NCBI GenBank assembly: GCA_965371445.1
Contig: CBDUYN010000046.1
Span: forward strand, 1-56,062
Source of the DNA: DASWIG01 sp965371445
Lineage (GTDB): Bacteria > Acidobacteriota > Thermoanaerobaculia > Multivoradales > J023
DNA: 56,062 bases
Direction: 5' to 3'
Below are positions 7,675 through 15,456 of this stretch, in pieces. Made by a program: the position numbers and the translations under genes. The notes below the pieces were generated by a model. The model worked only from the letters and a program-made list of their open reading frames with translations, searched no databases and was not told where the DNA came from. How positions within the stretch are numbered: the first letter of the stretch is position 1; each line of letters starts with the position of its first letter.

Positions 7675-8494
7675 CGTCTTCTCCTTGTTGGACGCGCTCG
7701 GCGTATCGGCGCAGGGTGTTGTCCCGGTAGAGGTCGACCGCGTCGTTCCAAAGCTCGCGGTACACGTCGTCGTCGAATAACCGTCCCCCTGGGGGGATCG
7801 AGGGGGGAAGAAACAGCTCGCTGTAGACCTCGCCGGCGCCGGCGAGTTTTTCTTTGCTCCGCTCCCAGGTCGTCGAAAGCGTCCTGGTCACCGTTTCCCA
7901 GGCCGCCTGGCTCTCGGCGGCACCGCGCTCGGCCAGGGTGTGCGAGCCGCTCGCCATCGTCTCGACGGTGGCCCGCAGGAGGGGCGAAGGGTCGCCGGTC
8001 AAAAACATCAGCGAGGCGGTCAAGAGAGCGCTCGCCGCGACCGCGAAGCGGCCGTCGCGGATCCACACCGGAGGACGCCGCGGCCTCGCGATCGCTTGCA
8101 GACGTCGCCGGAGGGCTTCCGGCATCGGCAGCCGGACGACGGAGAACGCGCTGCGGAGCGTTGCGTAGAGCCGGGCGCAGCGTTCGCAGGCGGCGAGGTG
8201 CGCGCGTGCTTCCGGGTCGAGATCGCCGTGGCGTGCCTCGCGCCGGGTCGCCTCGTAGAGGCGCTCGACGTCGCGGCAGGTGAGCCCTTCCGGCGCCGCG
8301 GCGGGAATCGCCAGGAGCCGCTCGCGCAGCCTTCCGGGCACCGGTACGCTCCGCTCTCCGGCGACGGCGGCCTCGAGGCGCGCGGCCCAGGCGGCGCAGT
8401 CTTCGCAGTCGCGGCGGTGGGCTTCCAGGGTCTCACCGGCCCGGCCGCGGGGCTCGAGCTCGGTACGAAACGTCTCGCAGGCAGCTTTCAGCAT
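7661..8494 (-). CDS. Zinc-finger anti-sigma factor, membrane anchored
   Basis: Likely holds the adjacent ECF sigma factor inactive. The 277-residue protein has two HxxxCxxC zinc-binding motifs, H26-C30-C33 and H99-C103-C106, suggesting a duplicated anti-sigma domain. A single membrane segment at about 150-166 follows, and then a periplasmic region of about 110 residues. Residues 229-238 (LPPSIPPGGR) are encoded by a copy of a dispersed G-run element at 7782-7812. The gene overlaps the sigma gene by seven bases and the downstream membrane protein by 14, so the three are translationally coupled. The signal sensed is unknown. Confidence 0.85.
   Translation of the reverse strand: MLKAACETFRTELEPRGRAGETLEAHRRDCEDCAAWAARLEAAVAGERSVPVPGRLRERLLAIPAAAPEGLTCRDVERLYEATRREARHGDLDPEARAHLAACERCARLYATLRSAFSVVRLPMPEALRRRLQAIARPRRPPVWIRDGRFAVAASALLTASLMFLTGDPSPLLRATVETMASGSHTLAERGAAESQAAWETVTRTLSTTWERSKEKLAGAGEVYSELFLPPSIPPGGRLFDDDVYRELWNDAVDLYRDNTLRRYAERVQQGEDDVRD
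7782..7812 (+). repeat. Dispersed G-run palindromic element, single copy
   Basis: The sequence pattern is GTCCCCCT-GGGGGG-ATCGA-GGGGGG-AA. The same pattern occurs inverted at 24984-25016 and as three tandem 33-bp copies at 37496-37594. It lies in frame inside the anti-sigma gene. Confidence 0.8.
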
Positions 8495-9087
8495 GACGAC
8501 ACCTGCCCTTCGGCGCCCGCGCTCGGCGTAAGACGCGCTTCGAGACGGCTCACGAGCTCGCGGCGGGCGCGGTTGAGGCGTGATTTGACGGTTCCGAGCG
8601 GCAGCTCCAGGAACGCCGCCACTTCGTCGTAGGCGAGTCCCTGGAGGTCGCGGAGCAGCACCACCGTGGCGAGCTCCTCGGGCATCCCGGCGAGGGTCTC
8701 GCGGAGCATCCGGCGGCGTTCCCGGTCGCGGAGGTCGGCGTGCGGGTCCTCGTCCGCGGGGAGGTGACGCAGCACCCCGTCGGAGACGGTCTCGCTCTGG
8801 GTACGGAGCCGATGGTGGCGGTAGTGGTCGATACAGAGGTTGCGCGAGAGCTTGAGGGCCCAGGCGACGAGGGGGACGTCGCCGCGGTACTGGCCGAGCT
8901 GGCGGTAGAGCTTCAGGAAGACCTCCTGGGTGAGGTCCTCGGCGTCGGTCCCGCCGCCGGCGAAGCGCAGGCAGACGTTCCAGATGCGCTCGCCGTAGAG
9001 GTCGATCAGCTCCTGCCAGGCCCGCGGGTCGCCTTTGGCGGCGCGGCGGGCGAGGAAGAGGTCGGGATTGGGGGCGGCGTTTCGCAT
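8488..9087 (-). CDS. ECF-family RNA polymerase sigma factor
   Basis: A 199-residue alternative sigma factor. Region 2 contains the core-binding segment DLTQEVFLKLYRQL and the -10 recognition helix near YRGDVPLVAWALKLSRNLCIDHYR. Region 4 includes LRDLQGLAYDEVAAFLELPLGTVKSRLNRARREL, a standard helix-turn-helix for the -35 element. The start at ATG 9087 is chosen because it gives the usual N-terminal length; an in-frame extension upstream is Trp/Pro-rich and unlike the family. The first 82 bases overlap the 3' end of the glycosyltransferase frame. It is coupled to a zinc-finger anti-sigma gene. Confidence 0.92.
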   Translation of the reverse strand: MRNAAPNPDLFLARRAAKGDPRAWQELIDLYGERIWNVCLRFAGGGTDAEDLTQEVFLKLYRQLGQYRGDVPLVAWALKLSRNLCIDHYRHHRLRTQSETVSDGVLRHLPADEDPHADLRDRERRRMLRETLAGMPEELATVVLLRDLQGLAYDEVAAFLELPLGTVKSRLNRARRELVSRLEARLTPSAGAEGQVSSC

Positions 9088-10946
9088 CTCAACCGGGTAG
9101 ACGACGGCGCGGCCGGAAAAGTTCTCGAACGGCGCCAGATCGTTCCACCTTGGCTGGAATACTGCGAGGAGCGGCGATCGACAAGCGCCTTGCGTCCGGC
9201 GAGCCTGTAGAAGCGCAGGAGCGGTCCCCGGCGCCACGGCCCGGGCGCCTCCTCGTGCAGCAGCTCATGGGTGGCGAAGGCGCGCTCGTACCAGGCCCGG
9301 ACGTCCGGCCGGTCGGTCTCCGGCCGGAAGAAGCGCCAGTAGGCGTTGCCGGCAAGGAGCAGGTACTCGTAGCCCGGGTCGTCGAAACGCTCCGCCGGGA
9401 GGCGAAAGGCGAAGCGCTTCTGCAGCGCCGGGTACTCGTCGGCGGCAAAGTTGGGCGTGTAGGACTCCTTCAAAATGCCGGCACCGCGGGGCACGTTCTC
9501 GCGCACCCAGTCGACCATCGTCTCGCGGGTGCTCGGACGTACCAGGCTCACCGTCTGCCGGAAGGTCCCGGCGGCCGGCAGGGCCAGGGCGACAAGGAAG
9601 ACCACGGCCACGGCCATCCTTCGAGGCCGGGCGAGGGGCGAAGCCACCACCGGCGGCCGGCGTCCCGGCGGCCGGCGCACCGGCCCGAGCCGCGCCGCCC
9701 GATCGACGAGCCCCGAGGCCAGGACCCCCAGGAAGAGCGACAGCGCCGGAATCGCCGGGAAGAGGTTGCGCAGGACGACCATGTTCATCGAGCTCATGAG
9801 AACGAGGAAGGCGAACGGAAACGGCAGCAGGAGGAGAAGCCGCCGCCTGGCCTCGCGCCCGAGGGCAAAGAATCCCACCGCCGCCAGCAACAGCACCGGC
9901 CAGTGATAGCTCTCCAGGAGCCGTTCGGCGTAGTAGAGCGTGTTCGACGGCGGCGTGACCCCGATCCAGCCGCCCGTGGCGTACTGGCGCACGCCAAAGA
10001 AGAGCCCTCGACGTCCATGGATCGCCGCCTCGGTGTGGACGAAGAGGCTCGGGTTCAGGGCGAGAAAGGTCCCAAGCGAGAGCAGGCCGGACCAGAGGAG
10101 GCCCCAGCGCAGGTCGCGGCGCCGGATCCGGTGGACGACCCAGATGCCGACGACGGCGACCGCCACCGTGCCCGCGGGGTACTTCGAGGCCGCGGCGAGC
10201 GCTGCCGCAAAGCCCGCCAGGAGATAGTCGGCAGTGCGCTCCTCCTCGAGGAGACGTCCCACGAAGTAGAACGAGAGCGCCGCGAAAGCCGCCGAGGGGA
10301 CGTCGCAGATGTTGACCTGAAAGCCTTCCTGGTAGTGGACGGAGAAGATCTGGAGGAGCGCCGCGAGCGCCGCCGCCGTCCGTCCCGCCACCCGGTAGGC
10401 GAGGAGGAAGACGGGCACCATCGTCAACGCCCCGAGCCCCGCGGTCACCATCCGCAGCAGCAGCCATTCGCCGACGTCGCCGCCGCGGACGCCGTAGAGC
10501 GCGTAGAGCCCGCCGGCCGGCCCCGGGAAGAGGTCGGCCAGGTAGAGCGCCAAGGCGTCGCGGTAGTAGCTGAAGTGCGGGTAGACGAAGCTGCGGGTGA
10601 AAAGCTCCCCCGAGCGGACCTGGCGGGCGTGGTGGAGGTAGTGTCCCTCGTCGGTGTAGTAGCCCTTGCCCACCTCGTGGCCGAGGCCCACGTAGCCGAA
10701 GGCGAGGGCGACGACGACGAGCACCGCGAGGAGCGGCCTCTCCGGGTGACGGAGCCGCAGGACCCAGGCGAGCGTCGCGGCCGCCGCCACGACGACCGCG
10801 AGGCGTGCCATCGTCTGCGGCGGGGCGTGGCCGGTGACCGTCAGAAGCCAGCAGGCGACGGTGACCGTCCAGCCGGCCAGGGCGATCCAGCCCGACCGGC
10901 GCGCCAGGGTGCGGAGGACGTTGGAGAATCGGTTTTCCGTGGTCAA
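9006..10946 (-). CDS. Glycosyltransferase of the GT39 / ArnT-PMT type
   Basis: A polytopic membrane enzyme of about 646 residues, expected to transfer a sugar from a polyprenyl-phosphate donor on the outer face of the membrane. About ten hydrophobic helices are visible. The first external loop has KGYYTDEGHY, with the Asp-Glu pair typical of GT-C catalysis. A later soluble domain (about residues 440-590) contains the ENVPRGAGILKESY segment. A TTG at 10946 is proposed as start because GGGAG precedes it. The final 55 codons overlap the sigma gene and read as Ser/Pro-rich low complexity, so the true 3' end may be shorter or frameshifted. Confidence 0.75.
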   Translation of the reverse strand: MTTENRFSNVLRTLARRSGWIALAGWTVTVACWLLTVTGHAPPQTMARLAVVVAAAATLAWVLRLRHPERPLLAVLVVVALAFGYVGLGHEVGKGYYTDEGHYLHHARQVRSGELFTRSFVYPHFSYYRDALALYLADLFPGPAGGLYALYGVRGGDVGEWLLLRMVTAGLGALTMVPVFLLAYRVAGRTAAALAALLQIFSVHYQEGFQVNICDVPSAAFAALSFYFVGRLLEEERTADYLLAGFAAALAAASKYPAGTVAVAVVGIWVVHRIRRRDLRWGLLWSGLLSLGTFLALNPSLFVHTEAAIHGRRGLFFGVRQYATGGWIGVTPPSNTLYYAERLLESYHWPVLLLAAVGFFALGREARRRLLLLLPFPFAFLVLMSSMNMVVLRNLFPAIPALSLFLGVLASGLVDRAARLGPVRRPPGRRPPVVASPLARPRRMAVAVVFLVALALPAAGTFRQTVSLVRPSTRETMVDWVRENVPRGAGILKESYTPNFAADEYPALQKRFAFRLPAERFDDPGYEYLLLAGNAYWRFFRPETDRPDVRAWYERAFATHELLHEEAPGPWRRGPLLRFYRLAGRKALVDRRSSQYSSQGGTIWRRSRTFPAAPSSTRLRCETPPPIPTSSSPAAPPKATRGPGRS

Positions 10947-11105
10947 CTCAGGGCTCCCGGACGCTCCGGAGGATAGCACCGGTCGTCGAAACCAGAAGGA
11001 GCGGGGCGAGGGGCAGGAGGGGACCCGGGTCGAGCCGATCGTACAAAGCCTGTGGTAGCGTACGCGCCCACCGGCGCCCCCGCCGTCTTGGAAGACCCCA
11101 TCGAC

Positions 11106-11963
11106 GTGAAAAGCCAGGGACAACTACGGATCCTGACCGCCCTCGCCCTCCTCGCCGTCGCGTTCGCGGCGATCTTCGCCCTGCCCTCCGACGCTTTTTT
11201 CCTCGTCGTCGTCGCCATGGTCACCGCGACCAACGTGGAGCTGGTGAGGATGCTGCGCCACTGGACGCCGCGGGCGTCCTTCGGCGCCTTCCTGGTGTTC
11301 CTGCCGGTCCTCACCCTGGCGGGCGGCTTGGCGGTCCGCGAAGGGCTCGAAGCCTCGCCGGCCCTGGTCGCCGCGGTGGTGTGGGGTGGAGTCGTCCTCG
11401 TCGCGACGCTGCTCGCGCTGTGGCGTGCGCCGATCGACGAGGCGGCGCCGGCGATGGGTTTCATGACGTTTCTGCTGATTTATTTCGCGGTTCCGGCCCT
11501 TTGCCTCTATCATCTACATAGGGTCGACCCGTGGCTCGTCTTGGCGCTCGTCCTCATGATCGGCCTGGGCGACACCGCCGCCTACTACGTGGGGACGGCG
11601 ATCGGGCGCCACAAGATGGCGCCGAAGGTGAGCCCCAAGAAGACCTGGGAAGGCGCTGCGGCGGGATTCCTTGCCGCCCTTGCCACCCTGACCGTCTGGT
11701 GCCTGGCGCGCCGCGGCGAGGTGGCCGCCGGATGGCTCGTGGCGGCGGCGGTGACCGCGGTCGCCGCCCAGATCGGCGACCTCGTCGAGTCGCTGGTCAA
11801 GCGGGGCGCCGGCGTCAAGGACTCCTCGCGGGTCCTGCCCGGCCACGGTGGGATCTACGACCGGTTCGACGCCCTGCTGCTGGCGGCTCCGGTCTTTCTG
11901 TTGGCCCTCTGGGGCCTGGGGCTCCTGGGCGGCGGGGAGACCCTCGGTGCCGCGAGCCCGTAG
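11106..11963 (+). CDS. cdsA: Phosphatidate cytidylyltransferase
   Basis: Makes CDP-diacylglycerol from phosphatidic acid and CTP in the inner membrane, the entry point to phospholipid head groups. The product has 285 residues with about eight membrane helices. The family signature is near the C terminus: KRGAGVKDSSRVLPGHGG followed by YDRFDALLLAAP. Upstream, SPKKTWEGAAAGF is a second conserved cytoplasmic motif. GTG at 11106 is chosen because it has a GGAAG site and gives the normal N terminus; an in-frame GTG at 11052 would add 18 atypical residues. rseP follows, as in many bacteria, but uppS and frr are absent upstream. Confidence 0.93.
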   Translation: MKSQGQLRILTALALLAVAFAAIFALPSDAFFLVVVAMVTATNVELVRMLRHWTPRASFGAFLVFLPVLTLAGGLAVREGLEASPALVAAVVWGGVVLVATLLALWRAPIDEAAPAMGFMTFLLIYFAVPALCLYHLHRVDPWLVLALVLMIGLGDTAAYYVGTAIGRHKMAPKVSPKKTWEGAAAGFLAALATLTVWCLARRGEVAAGWLVAAAVTAVAAQIGDLVESLVKRGAGVKDSSRVLPGHGGIYDRFDALLLAAPVFLLALWGLGLLGGGETLGAASP

Positions 11964-12023
11964 AATCGACGGAGGCCTGGCAAGGCGGCCCACCGTCTGC
12001 GAGAACGAGAGAGGCAACGCGAC

Positions 12024-13325
12024 ATGGTAGACATCCTGATCAACGCGGGGGCGTTTCTGTTCGCCCTGAGCGTCATCGTCTTCTTCCACGAGCTCGGCCA
12101 CCACCTGGTGGCCAAGTCCTTCGGCGTCCGGGTGAACACCTTCTCCATCGGCTTCGGCAAGCGGCTGTGGGGCTTCGAGCGCGCCGGCACCGACTACCGG
12201 GTCTCGGCCATCCCGCTCGGCGGCTACGTCCGCATGGGCGGCGAGCTGCCCGACGAGGCGACGGGCGATCCGAGCGAGTTCCTCTCGAAGCCCCGCTGGC
12301 AGCGCGTCCTCGTCTACATCGCCGGGCCGGCGATGAACGTCGTCCTCTCGGTGGTCTTGATCGCGGGGCTCTTCATGTGGGGCCTCCAGATCCAGGCGCT
12401 CCAGGAGAGCCCGTCGGTCATCGGTTACGTGGAGGAGGGCTCGGCGGGTGAGACGGCGGGCTTGAAGGCTGGCGACCGGGTCCTGACCACGAACGGCGAA
12501 GAAGTCTCGCTGTGGAACGATTTCGCCTTCGCCGTCATGACCTCTCCCGAGCGTCCCATGACTCTCGAGGTGGAGCGTGACGACGAGCGCTTCGAGGTGA
12601 CCCTCGTACCGACCAGGGACCCGCGTTACGAGTTTGGCGAGGCGGGGCTTTTTCCCAAGCTCAAGCTCCTCGTCTTCGACGTCTTCGGCGCCCCGGCCCA
12701 AAGCGCCGGCTTCGAGCCGGGCGACGAGCTGCGCTCGGTCGACTCTCAGCCGCTCGCCGGCAGCCAGGACTTTATCGACTACATCCAGGCCCACGCCGAC
12801 ACCGAGGTCTTGGTCGAGGTCTTCCGCGGCGGCGAGCGCCACATGCTCACCGTCACCCCCACCGACCCCGACGGCGACGGCAAGGCGACGATCGGCGTCA
12901 GCTTGAGCTTCTACCGCGAGCTCCCCTTCGGCGAGGCGATCGTCGAGAGCGTCAAGTACAACGTCGGCATCGTCCGCCAGTCGGTGATCATCATCGGCAA
13001 GCTCTTAAGCCGCGAGATCTCGGCCAGGAGCTCGCTTTCCGGACCCATCGAGATCGCCGCCATCAGCGGCCGCGCCGCTCGCTCCAGCTTCAAGGACCTG
13101 CTCTTTACCATGGGCTTCCTCTCGATCTCGATCGGCTTCATGAACCTCTTGCCCATCCCGGTCCTGGACGGCGGGCACATCACGATCCTCCTGATCGAGA
13201 GCGTCATGCGGCGCGACATGTCGATCGCCATCAAGGAACGCGTCACCCAGTTCGGTTTCATGATGCTGATGGTCCTGATGGCGATGGTGATCTTTTTCGA
13301 CATCGCCAAGAACCTGCCGTCGTAG
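12024..13325 (+). CDS. rseP: RIP metalloprotease RseP (site-2 protease)
   Basis: An intramembrane zinc protease that cleaves anti-sigma factors and signal-peptide remnants. The 433 residues include the zinc motif HELGH at residues 22-26, followed by SFGVRVNTFSIGFG. Two tandem PDZ domains occupy roughly residues 120-200 and 205-295. The C-terminal NLLPIPVLDGGH provides the third zinc ligand. Four membrane helices are seen. The gene is 60 bases downstream of cdsA. It is a plausible processing enzyme for the membrane-anchored zinc-finger anti-sigma factor at 7661-8494, which is inference from family roles only. Confidence 0.95.
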   Translation: MVDILINAGAFLFALSVIVFFHELGHHLVAKSFGVRVNTFSIGFGKRLWGFERAGTDYRVSAIPLGGYVRMGGELPDEATGDPSEFLSKPRWQRVLVYIAGPAMNVVLSVVLIAGLFMWGLQIQALQESPSVIGYVEEGSAGETAGLKAGDRVLTTNGEEVSLWNDFAFAVMTSPERPMTLEVERDDERFEVTLVPTRDPRYEFGEAGLFPKLKLLVFDVFGAPAQSAGFEPGDELRSVDSQPLAGSQDFIDYIQAHADTEVLVEVFRGGERHMLTVTPTDPDGDGKATIGVSLSFYRELPFGEAIVESVKYNVGIVRQSVIIIGKLLSREISARSSLSGPIEIAAISGRAARSSFKDLLFTMGFLSISIGFMNLLPIPVLDGGHITILLIESVMRRDMSIAIKERVTQFGFMMLMVLMAMVIFFDIAKNLPS

Positions 13326-13333
13326 GGGCGGCG

Positions 13334-14353
13334 TCAAGGCTCGATCGTATTGAGCCCGACGAACGTCCCCCCGTTCTCGTGACAGAGGACCCGCATCAAG
13401 GTCGCGAACCGGACCCCGGTCCTCTGCGACACCCCGGAGACCTGAAAGATGGTCGGGAAACCGACAGCATGGATCCGCACCCGGGGATTGCCCTCGGCGT
13501 CTTTTTTGTTGACCCGCTCGACCGCCGCCAGGACGTCGTCGACCGCACCGCCCGTGAACTCGTCGCCAAAGACGTAGATCGAAATCTTCTTGTCGCCCGA
13601 GGCGAAGGTCTGGACCGCCCGCCGGATGCCCTCGACCGGGCTCGAGTTCGAAAAGACGTTCCACCTCCGCAGCCGGTCGACGATGATCTTGCGTCGTCCC
13701 GGGGTGTCCGGGATCCATTTGCCGGAGTAGCGCGAGAACATGTACTGGCCCATGTCGTTTAGGACCTGGATGCCCTTGACCTTGGGATAGATCTCCAGGA
13801 CCTCTTCCATCTTGCGCAGCACGAGCGGCCAGGCGTTGGTGAACATCGAGCCCGAGGTGTCGACGACGAAGATGATGTATTCGCTGTCGACCGGAATGCC
13901 GCCGATCGTCGCGTCTTGTACGGACCGCCGGAAGCTCCGACCGAGGAGACGCTTCATCTCCTCCGTCAGCTCCTGGTGGGCGGCGAGGAGGCGTCCTTCG
14001 AGAATCTCCTGGACCTCCGACATCTGGCGGCTGGCCGCGAATTCGCCCTGGATCCGTGACAGGTCCCCTTGCAGCCGCGCGACGAGCACCTCTTCTTTGG
14101 AAAGCTGCTCACGCTTCACCTTGAGGCGCCGATCAAGGACCACCGTTTCGCCGCGGATCTCGTAGATCTCTTTCTGAAGCCTCGCGATCTGGGCCTGCAA
14201 GTCCTCGACCGATTGCTCCAGGGCCCGGGGCTCGCCCATCTTCGAGAGGACGAGCAGCATCACGATGGCGCCGAAGCCGCAGCTGATAGCGTCGAGAAAG
14301 GAGAGGTTCATCCCCTCGCCCGCGTCACGCCTCCTCTTTCGCCGGCGTCTCAT
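13334..14353 (-). CDS. Membrane-anchored VWA domain protein (second of pair)
   Basis: 339 residues. A basic N terminus leads into one membrane helix with the motif NLSFLDAISCGFGAIVMLL (about 16-34). A coiled coil of about 90 residues (45-135) and a von Willebrand factor A domain (about 155-335) follow. The MIDAS metal site is intact as D165-T-S167-G-S169, with FGDEFTGG as a later strand. The topology resembles MotB/ExbD-type anchors carrying an exported metal-dependent adhesion domain. The start overlaps the previous VWA gene by ATGA, so both are made together. The function is unknown. Confidence 0.85.
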   Translation of the reverse strand: MRRRRKRRRDAGEGMNLSFLDAISCGFGAIVMLLVLSKMGEPRALEQSVEDLQAQIARLQKEIYEIRGETVVLDRRLKVKREQLSKEEVLVARLQGDLSRIQGEFAASRQMSEVQEILEGRLLAAHQELTEEMKRLLGRSFRRSVQDATIGGIPVDSEYIIFVVDTSGSMFTNAWPLVLRKMEEVLEIYPKVKGIQVLNDMGQYMFSRYSGKWIPDTPGRRKIIVDRLRRWNVFSNSSPVEGIRRAVQTFASGDKKISIYVFGDEFTGGAVDDVLAAVERVNKKDAEGNPRVRIHAVGFPTIFQVSGVSQRTGVRFATLMRVLCHENGGTFVGLNTIEP

Positions 14354-15456
14354 GGCCAGTCCTTCGCCGGGCTCATGAACGAGCCACGGGTCGCGATCGC
14401 CAGCTTCCAGTAGGCCGACGCCGCCATCGGATCGCCCTCCATGGGGAAGAGGATCACGTTGACCGGGACGCCTCTCGGCAGCTCGTCGAGAGCACGGTTG
14501 AAAAGCTTCAGTCGTTCTTTGCCCGAAACCGTCTTTCTTTTCGGCGGTGTGGCGCCCTGGGTCGGCAGGCCGTCGATCAGGAGGATCAGGTTGTCCGGCG
14601 GCGGACGCATGGCGGCAGCCGCGGCGAGGCCCCGCCCGAGGTTCGTGCCGCCGCCCGGCACCACTTGCCGCAGCGCCTGGACGGTCCGCTCCAGGGTCTT
14701 GCGGTCGCCGCTCGGCAGCCACTTGCGGCCGGAGTCCTCGAGGAGCGGCTGCGCCGTCTCGTGAAAGGTGTAGACCTGGAAATGGCTGTCGCGCGGCAGC
14801 TGCGCCGTCAGCCAGTCGACGGTCGAGACGGCCTGCTGCCATTTCTCGGCACGGACCTTGACCGAGTCCGGGAGGTTGCGGCGCAGGATCACATTGACGA
14901 TCGTCTCGTCGAGCATCGAGGCCGAGGCGTCGACGAGGAGGAAGATGCGCTTCCCGCCGACCTTGAGGCCCGTCAGGTACTGGCGGTCGCCGTCGCCGAC
15001 AATAGCGCGGATCCGGCGTCCCGGGGGCCGGCCATCCGGTGTCTCCTCGTCGGGGATCGACGCGGCGAGGCGCTTGGCCTCCTCTTCGAGGGACTTGAGG
15101 TCGGCCTGGAGACGGTTCCGGTGCTCACGCTGGGCGATCGTCTTGCCGTCAAAGGTGGCGAGCTCGACCTCGATCTCCCGGATCGCGTCGATGAACCGCT
15201 TCGAGAGGCCCTGGGCCGTCACCTGCTTCTGTTCCACCACGCGCAGGGCGTTGCGCAGCTCGACGAGGTTCTCGTGCCCTTCGAGGACTTCGACCTCGAG
15301 GCGGTCGACCTCACCTTCGTACTCGTGGGTCATCTCGCCGGCCCGCAGGCCCGCGCTCGCGTTGATGACCATGTAGAGGAGGATCACGGCGCCGAGGCCG
15401 CAGGTCATGGCGTCGAGAAACGCCAGGCCGAAGACGTTCAGCCTACGGCGCGCCAT
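14350..15456 (-). CDS. Membrane-anchored VWA domain protein (first of pair)
   Basis: 368 residues with the same plan as its downstream partner: an N-terminal helix with LAFLDAMTCGLGAVILLYM (11-29), a coiled coil (about 45-135), a short linker and a VWA domain (about 165-350) with MIDAS D176-A-S178-A-S180 and a conserved GGGTNLGRGL strand. The Thr/Ser composition of the MIDAS differs slightly from the partner (DASAS against DTSGS), but metal binding remains possible. The two proteins are homologous enough to form a heterodimer through helix and coiled coil. The gene overlaps the FHA gene by 14 bases and the next VWA gene by four. Confidence 0.85.
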   Translation of the reverse strand: MARRRLNVFGLAFLDAMTCGLGAVILLYMVINASAGLRAGEMTHEYEGEVDRLEVEVLEGHENLVELRNALRVVEQKQVTAQGLSKRFIDAIREIEVELATFDGKTIAQREHRNRLQADLKSLEEEAKRLAASIPDEETPDGRPPGRRIRAIVGDGDRQYLTGLKVGGKRIFLLVDASASMLDETIVNVILRRNLPDSVKVRAEKWQQAVSTVDWLTAQLPRDSHFQVYTFHETAQPLLEDSGRKWLPSGDRKTLERTVQALRQVVPGGGTNLGRGLAAAAAMRPPPDNLILLIDGLPTQGATPPKRKTVSGKERLKLFNRALDELPRGVPVNVILFPMEGDPMAASAYWKLAIATRGSFMSPAKDWP

